Shown here piece after piece: positions 61,460 through 64,000 of a stretch of DNA of 64,000 bases. The notes beneath the pieces were generated by a model, which ran no database searches, had not been told where the DNA came from, and saw only the letters and a list, made by a program, of their open reading frames with translations. Origin of the DNA: Isoptericola sp. AK164 (GTDB lineage Bacteria > Actinomycetota > Actinomycetes > Actinomycetales > Cellulomonadaceae). Numbering within the stretch: position 1 is the first letter of the stretch; each line of letters begins with the position of its first letter. Where the stretch lies: the NCBI RefSeq assembly GCF_029643425.1, contig NZ_CP119106.1, positions 3,224,001 to 3,288,000 of the forward strand, in the 5' to 3' direction. The position numbers and the translations under genes were made by a program.

Positions 61460-62343
61460 GAGGTCACCTCGCGGTAGATCTGGGCCAGGGAGGGGCGGAC
61501 CGGGGAGAGCTCGCGGACCGCACCGCGCTCGAGCGCCGTGGCGAGCAGGCGCTGGGCAGCCGCGTCGTCGGCCAGCTCGAGCAGCGCCGTCGGACCGTCC
61601 ACGTCGACGGCGTGCACGCCGGGTACACCCCGGACCCAACCGGCGTCGCCGTCGAGCACCAGGCGGTGCCGCAGCGTGCCGGTCTCCTGCAGCTCGGCCG
61701 GCGTGCCGTCCGCGACGACCCGGCCGCCGCGCAGGATCACGAGACGCTCGCACAGGCGCTCGACCAGGTCGAGCTGGTGCGAGCTGAACAGTACCGGGAC
61801 CCCCCGGGCCGTGTGCTGTCGCAGCAGGTCGACCATGTCGTCCACCGCGGTGGGGTCCAGCCCCGAGAAGGGCTCGTCGAGGATCAGTGCGCGCGGCCGG
61901 CCCATGAGGGCCGCCGTGATCTGGACGCGCTGCTGGTTGCCGAGGCTGAGCTTCTCCACGTGGTCGCGGGCGCGCTCGCCGAGCCCCAGCCGCTCCAGGT
62001 GCTCCAGGGCCTCGGCACGCGCCGTCGCGGCGGGGATGCCACGCAGCCGGGCGAGGTAGACGAGCTGGTCGAGCGCCGGCTGCTTGGGGTACAGGCCGCG
62101 CTCCTCGGGCATGTACCCGAACGTGCGCCGGTCCGCGCGGGTCACCGGGGCGCCGTCGAACAGCACCTCCCCGGAGGTGGCCGCGAGGACACCCATCATC
62201 ATGCGCATCGTGGACGTCTTGCCGGCGCCGTTGGAGCCGACGAACCCCGTGAGCATGCCGCCCCGGGCGGCGAAGGAGACGCCGTCGACCGCCCGCAGGT
62301 CGCCGAAGGTTCTGGTCAGGTCCCTGACCTCGAGAGTGGACAT
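61456..62343 (-). CDS. ABC exporter ATP-binding protein (NatA-like)
   Basis: 295 residues. Walker A GSNGAGKTS, YMPEERGLYP (the NatA-type Q-loop region), signature LSLGNQQRVQI, Walker B ALILDEPFSGLD and SSHQLDLVERL. The C-terminal extension is typical of NatA. ATG 62343 lies seven bases after TAGGTT (62356-62351); an upstream start at 62412 is rejected on this basis. Pairs with the downstream NatB-like permease. Substrate unknown. Confidence 0.94.
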   Translation of the reverse strand: MSTLEVRDLTRTFGDLRAVDGVSFAARGGMLTGFVGSNGAGKTSTMRMMMGVLAATSGEVLFDGAPVTRADRRTFGYMPEERGLYPKQPALDQLVYLARLRGIPAATARAEALEHLERLGLGERARDHVEKLSLGNQQRVQITAALMGRPRALILDEPFSGLDPTAVDDMVDLLRQHTARGVPVLFSSHQLDLVERLCERLVILRGGRVVADGTPAELQETGTLRHRLVLDGDAGWVRGVPGVHAVDVDGPTALLELADDAAAQRLLATALERGAVRELSPVRPSLAQIYREVTS

Positions 62344-62350
62344 GGCTCCC

Positions 62351-62356
62351 AACCTA
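62351..62356 (-). promoter_or_regulatory. -10 element TAGGTT of the NatA-like gene
   Basis: TAGGTT on the minus strand, seven bases before ATG 62343; leaderless start likely. Confidence 0.5.
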
Positions 62357-62431
62357 CGGAGCACGGGCCGCGGGCGGATCCGCCGGAAGGGGGATTCGCG
62401 CGGGTCCACCACGCGGGCGACGACGCGAATC

Positions 62432-62458
62432 GTCAGGCATCACCGTCGGACGGCTGAC
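62432..62458. repeat. 27-bp GTCAG element, copy A
   Basis: 27 bases that begin GTCAGGCATC and end GGCTGAC, giving imperfect palindromic ends. One of four members around the gene at 62594-63583. Confidence 0.8.
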
Positions 62459-62494
62459 GCAGCACGTCGTCGCTCGCTGCTGACGTCGTCCGCG

Positions 62495-62521
62495 GTCAGC
62501 GTTCGGCGACGGATGCCTGAC
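62495..62521. repeat. 27-bp GTCAG element, copy B (inverted)
   Basis: Same 27-base length; its complement begins GTCAGGCATC and ends GCTGAC. Inverted relative to copy A across 36 bases, so A and B could form a cruciform. Confidence 0.78.
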
Positions 62522-62593
62522 CGGGCACGTCGCCGTGTCCACACCCTGTGGACGACCGGTCCGGGGGATCCCGCCGGCTGGTCTGCTGGGACG

Positions 62594-63583
62594 GTGCCCT
62601 CCCCACCGCTCGTCGTCCCGGACCGCGCTCACCGGATCGCTTCCCGGCAGGAGGGACTGCTCTCGATCGACCAGTGCCGGTCGTCCGGGGTCACCCGCCA
62701 GCAGGCGGCACGCCTGGTCGCCCAGGGGCGCTGGAGCCGACCGGTCCGCGGTGTGTACGACGTCGGCGTCGGCGGGGACCCGGCGCGGGACCGGCTGGAC
62801 CGTGCTCGCCGCCGGGCCTCCCTGCTCGGGCCGCTGGCGTGCCCCGGCACGGTGGTCACCGGCGTCGCCGCGCTGGTCCTGCACGGCGTCCACGGCGCAC
62901 CGCTCGACGTCCGGCCCGAGGTCACGGTCCCGGACGGGTCGGCCCGCCGGGGCCCCGACCCGGTCCGCGTCCGCCGGCTGCGGCTCCGCCGCTGGTCGGA
63001 GGTCGACGGCGTCGCGTGCGCCCTCCCGGAGGACGCGTTGGCCCAGGCGGTCCCCGCCCTGCCGCGGTACCGCGCCGTCGCGATGATGGACTCGGCGGGC
63101 CACCGCGGCCTCGTCTCGCGCGCCGGCCTCGACCGGGCCCGGGAGAAGTCCGGCGACCTCGTCGGGGCGGCCGCGCGCCGGTCCTGGTGGGACGAGTGCG
63201 ATCCCCGGGCAGAGTCGCCGGCCGAGACCTGGGCACGCCTTGGCTGCGTCGACGCCGGCGTCGCGCCGGACGCGCTGCAGCTCCGGCTGGTCACGTCGTC
63301 CGGGCTGGTCGTGGCCCGGGTCGACCTGGCGTGGCTGCTCCCCGGCGACAGCGCGCTCCTGGTCGAGATCGACGGTCGTGACGTCCACTCCCGGCTCGAC
63401 GCCGTCGTCGCGGACCGCGCCCGGCAGAACCGGATCGCCGGCCGACGGACGCTGGTACGCCGCTACACCGGACGGGACGCCTGGGACGGCACCGTCGCCC
63501 GGGAGGTGGCTGCCGTCCTGGCCGCCGAGGGCTGGTTCCCGCAGCGTCCCCCGGTGGACCACCGGTTCGTCCTGCCGTCGTGA
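62594..63583 (+). CDS. AbiEi-like N-domain plus DUF559/Vsr-like nuclease-fold protein
   Basis: 329 residues. The N-terminal part (LLSIDQCRSSGVTRQQAARLVAQGRW ... RPVRGVYDVG) resembles the winged-helix AbiEi-type domain. The C-terminal part (SALLVEIDGRDVHSRLDAVVADRARQNRIAGR ... LVRRYTG) has the EIDGxxxH and D-R-N pattern of DUF559/Vsr-like nucleases. Such proteins are common, usually solitary, in Actinobacteria; neither nuclease nor antitoxin activity is shown here. GTG 62594 is used; no clear ribosome-binding site. Bracketed by four 27-bp GTCAG elements. Confidence 0.8.
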   Translation: MPSPPLVVPDRAHRIASRQEGLLSIDQCRSSGVTRQQAARLVAQGRWSRPVRGVYDVGVGGDPARDRLDRARRRASLLGPLACPGTVVTGVAALVLHGVHGAPLDVRPEVTVPDGSARRGPDPVRVRRLRLRRWSEVDGVACALPEDALAQAVPALPRYRAVAMMDSAGHRGLVSRAGLDRAREKSGDLVGAAARRSWWDECDPRAESPAETWARLGCVDAGVAPDALQLRLVTSSGLVVARVDLAWLLPGDSALLVEIDGRDVHSRLDAVVADRARQNRIAGRRTLVRRYTGRDAWDGTVAREVAAVLAAEGWFPQRPPVDHRFVLPS

Positions 63584-63608
63584 GGTGACCGCCCCGACGT
63601 CGCGGCGG

Positions 63609-63635
63609 GTCAGGTATCGGGGCCGGACGGCCGAC
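63609..63635. repeat. 27-bp GTCAG element, copy C
   Basis: 27 bases, begins GTCAGGTATC and ends GGCCGAC. Downstream of the DUF559 gene, same orientation as copies A and D. Confidence 0.72.
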
Positions 63636-63671
63636 CGGCGACGCCGTCGCGGCCACGTGGCGACGCGGACG

Positions 63672-63698
63672 GTCAGGCATCACCGGCTGATGGCTGAC
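63672..63698. repeat. 27-bp GTCAG element, copy D
   Basis: 27 bases, begins GTCAGGCATCACCG and ends GGCTGAC; the closest match to copy A. Lies 15 bases before the stop of the leftward LuxR-type gene. Confidence 0.8.
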
Positions 63699-63712
63699 CG
63701 GCGACGACACCG

Positions 63713-64000
63713 TCAGGCGTTCCCGGCCAGTCCGTGCCGGTGGACGTAGACGACCGCCTGGACCCGGTCGCGCAGGTGGAGCTTGCCCAGGACGTTCGAC
63801 ACGTGGGTCTTGACCGTCGCCTCGCCGAGGAACAGCTCCGCGGCGATCTCCGCGTTGGACATCCCCCGGCCCACCAGCACGAGCACCTCGCGCTCGCGGG
63901 CGGTCAGGCGGTCCAGGTCCGGGGCCGACGGCGGCACCCCGGCGCCCCGGACCGCCCCGGCACCCGTCGTCCCGGCGCCGGCCCGCCCGGTATCGACCGT
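63713..64000 (-). CDS. LuxR-family response regulator, C-terminal part (cut by window edge)
   Basis: 95 residues remain: a Gly/Ala-rich linker and a complete Lux[29 protein letters not shown] then [26 protein letters not shown]. The receiver domain lies beyond base 64000. No stop interrupts the frame to the window end. Very similar in its HTH to the regulator at 48803-49477. A cognate kinase would be expected just outside the window. Confidence 0.93.
   Translation of the reverse strand, partial: TVDTGRAGAGTTGAGAVRGAGVPPSAPDLDRLTAREREVLVLVGRGMSNAEIAAELFLGEATVKTHVSNVLGKLHLRDRVQAVVYVHRHGLAGNA

Overview
The window is very GC-rich (about 75 % in the samples counted by hand), densely coded on both strands, and has many GTG starts and 1-4 base gene overlaps. 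The gene families point to Actinomycetota, most likely Micrococcales (a Cellulomonas, Isoptericola or Cellulosimicrobium relative): actinobacterial HU proteins, CsoR copper control, an early tetrapyrrole cluster, DUF559 genes with AbiEi-like N-termini, and many starts placed 6-7 bases after a TAnnnT element. The genus is an inference.

Layout. 1-10549: tetrapyrrole synthesis (hemA leftward and cut by the window edge; hemE-hemY rightward; then hemC-hemD-hemB-hemL). The cluster is split by a leftward methyltransferase/mgsA pair and by a rightward AbiEi/AbiEii pair that has a palindromic operator and lower GC. 10619-16056: a BNR-repeat protein with a LacI-type operator, an HU protein with a lysine-rich tail, and a csoR / CxxC-less HMA protein / copA copper operon. 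16076-19044: two copies of a long palindromic repeat bracket a leftward operon (membrane protein, winged-helix regulator, ABC ATPase, ABC permease). 19072-28431: CPBP protease-like protein, a large flippase-like protein with a degenerate kinase-like middle, a short HU, a CopC-like protein, NAD synthetase, a PLDc_N protein with an amidohydrolase, and a lipoprotein. 28518-34628: a penicillin-binding transpeptidase, an SPFH / zinc-ribbon / small membrane protein operon, and a VanY-type peptidase.

34739-48614 is metabolic and regulatory: PatB-like C-S lyase, a conserved protein of unknown function, a GAF/PP2C/HATPase regulator, an ECF sigma factor with a SnoaL-like tail, a paired FluC channel, a 5'-3' exonuclease, a VOC protein, CutC, PEP carboxylase, pyridoxine kinase and an endonuclease IV-like protein. 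48681-53476: a 20-bp tandem repeat, a two-component system diverging from an ABC exporter, and a DRGH endonuclease. 53511-62343: a head-to-tail array of four paralogous single-pass proteins with PQQ/beta-propeller-like ectodomains, downstream of an ABC exporter. 62432-64000: an AbiEi-like/DUF559 gene bracketed by four 27-bp GTCAG...GAC elements, and the C-terminus of a LuxR-type regulator.

Themes. Haem precursor supply and copper handling (csoR-copA, CopC-like, CutC) dominate the first half; envelope functions (ABC exporters, transpeptidase, VanY, SPFH operon, propeller array) the second. The most unusual items are the four-gene propeller array, two short palindromic repeat families each bracketing a gene or cassette, the AbiE pair splitting the haem cluster, and the metal-ligand-less HMA protein in the copper operon. 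No rRNA, tRNA, CRISPR array, transposase or prophage module was recognised, and no gene-free stretch exceeds 300 bases.
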